Shown in pieces: positions 27,765 through 27,787 of a stretch of 27,787 nucleotides of DNA. The notes beneath the pieces were generated by a model. That model made no database searches. It was not told the DNA's origin and saw nothing but the letters and a program-made list of their open reading frames with translations. The position numbers and the translations under genes are program-made. The DNA is from a virus. How positions within the stretch are numbered: the first letter of the stretch is position 1; every line of letters starts with the position of its first letter. The stretch covers positions 1-27,787 of IMG/VR virus record IMGVR_UViG_3300027861_000158, one strand, 5' to 3'.

Positions 27765-27787
27765 CTCAACTCCTCAAATTTGTTAGG

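Noticed and set aside
1-27787. CRISPR arrays, insertion sequences, integrase attachment sites or a replication origin
   Set aside because: No regularly spaced repeats, transposase frames or recombinase genes are seen. The dispersed 15-19 bp element is not spaced like CRISPR and is oriented with genes.

Overview
The window is a contiguous piece of a short-tailed dsDNA bacteriophage (or prophage) genome with a P22-type virion module. No integrase, repressor, replication gene or host gene is visible, so lifestyle and host cannot be read from it. The AT-rich composition, Shine-Dalgarno use, tailspike and lysozyme suggest a Gram-negative, probably gammaproteobacterial, host. No long gene-free stretch remains unexplained: the only one over 300 bases (1841-2285) holds a promoter, a structured RNA region and a tRNA.

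Region 1 (1-6700) is an accessory block of many small, often overlapping plus-strand genes. They include small membrane proteins, a GIY-YIG/T5orf172-like protein, an orphan DPPY DNA methyltransferase, a holin-like protein overprinted by a lysine-rich DUF6496-like gene, and several hypotheticals. The block also has unusual non-coding architecture: an exact 35-bp promoter duplication at 1303 and 1838; a predicted three-way-junction leader that buries the Shine-Dalgarno of gene 1426; a densely structured RNA region (about 1876-2092) just before tRNA-Arg(UCU); and three copies of a 19-bp element, each followed at fixed distance by a -10-like hexamer.

Region 2 (6700-16600) holds terminase small subunit, a free-standing HNH endonuclease gene, terminase large subunit, P22-type portal, a self-contained small-gene cassette, scaffold, coat, and head-completion/head-tail joining genes. 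The cassette (11542-12461) has its own promoter and terminator and encodes a Phd-like antitoxin homologue without an obvious toxin. A tRNA-like fold with a GUC anticodon-like loop lies between the small terminase and the HNH gene.

Region 3 (16600-17400) is an inverted minus-strand cassette of three small genes. It ends at a bidirectional terminator and starts at a fourth copy of the 15-bp element core, oriented toward those genes.

Region 4 (17400-26760) continues P22 order: gp10-like DNA-stabilisation protein, needle-position coiled-coil protein, a cupin protein, three ejection-protein-like genes, then a tailspike with a P22-type head-binding domain. A small membrane ORF lies antisense between the last ejection gene and the tailspike. 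Region 5 (26796-27764) is a minus-strand lysis pair, lysozyme then holin, convergent with the tailspike module at a bidirectional terminator.

Working model (inference): late morphogenesis genes are served by host-type extended -10 promoters (TGnTATAmT) at 6713, 12501, 17396 and 23913. Accessory genes are served by a phage-specific promoter family built on ACTGGTCGGAGCAGT plus a -10 box 18 nt downstream, possibly activator-dependent. The repeated element and the structured RNA region are the most novel-looking signals here.
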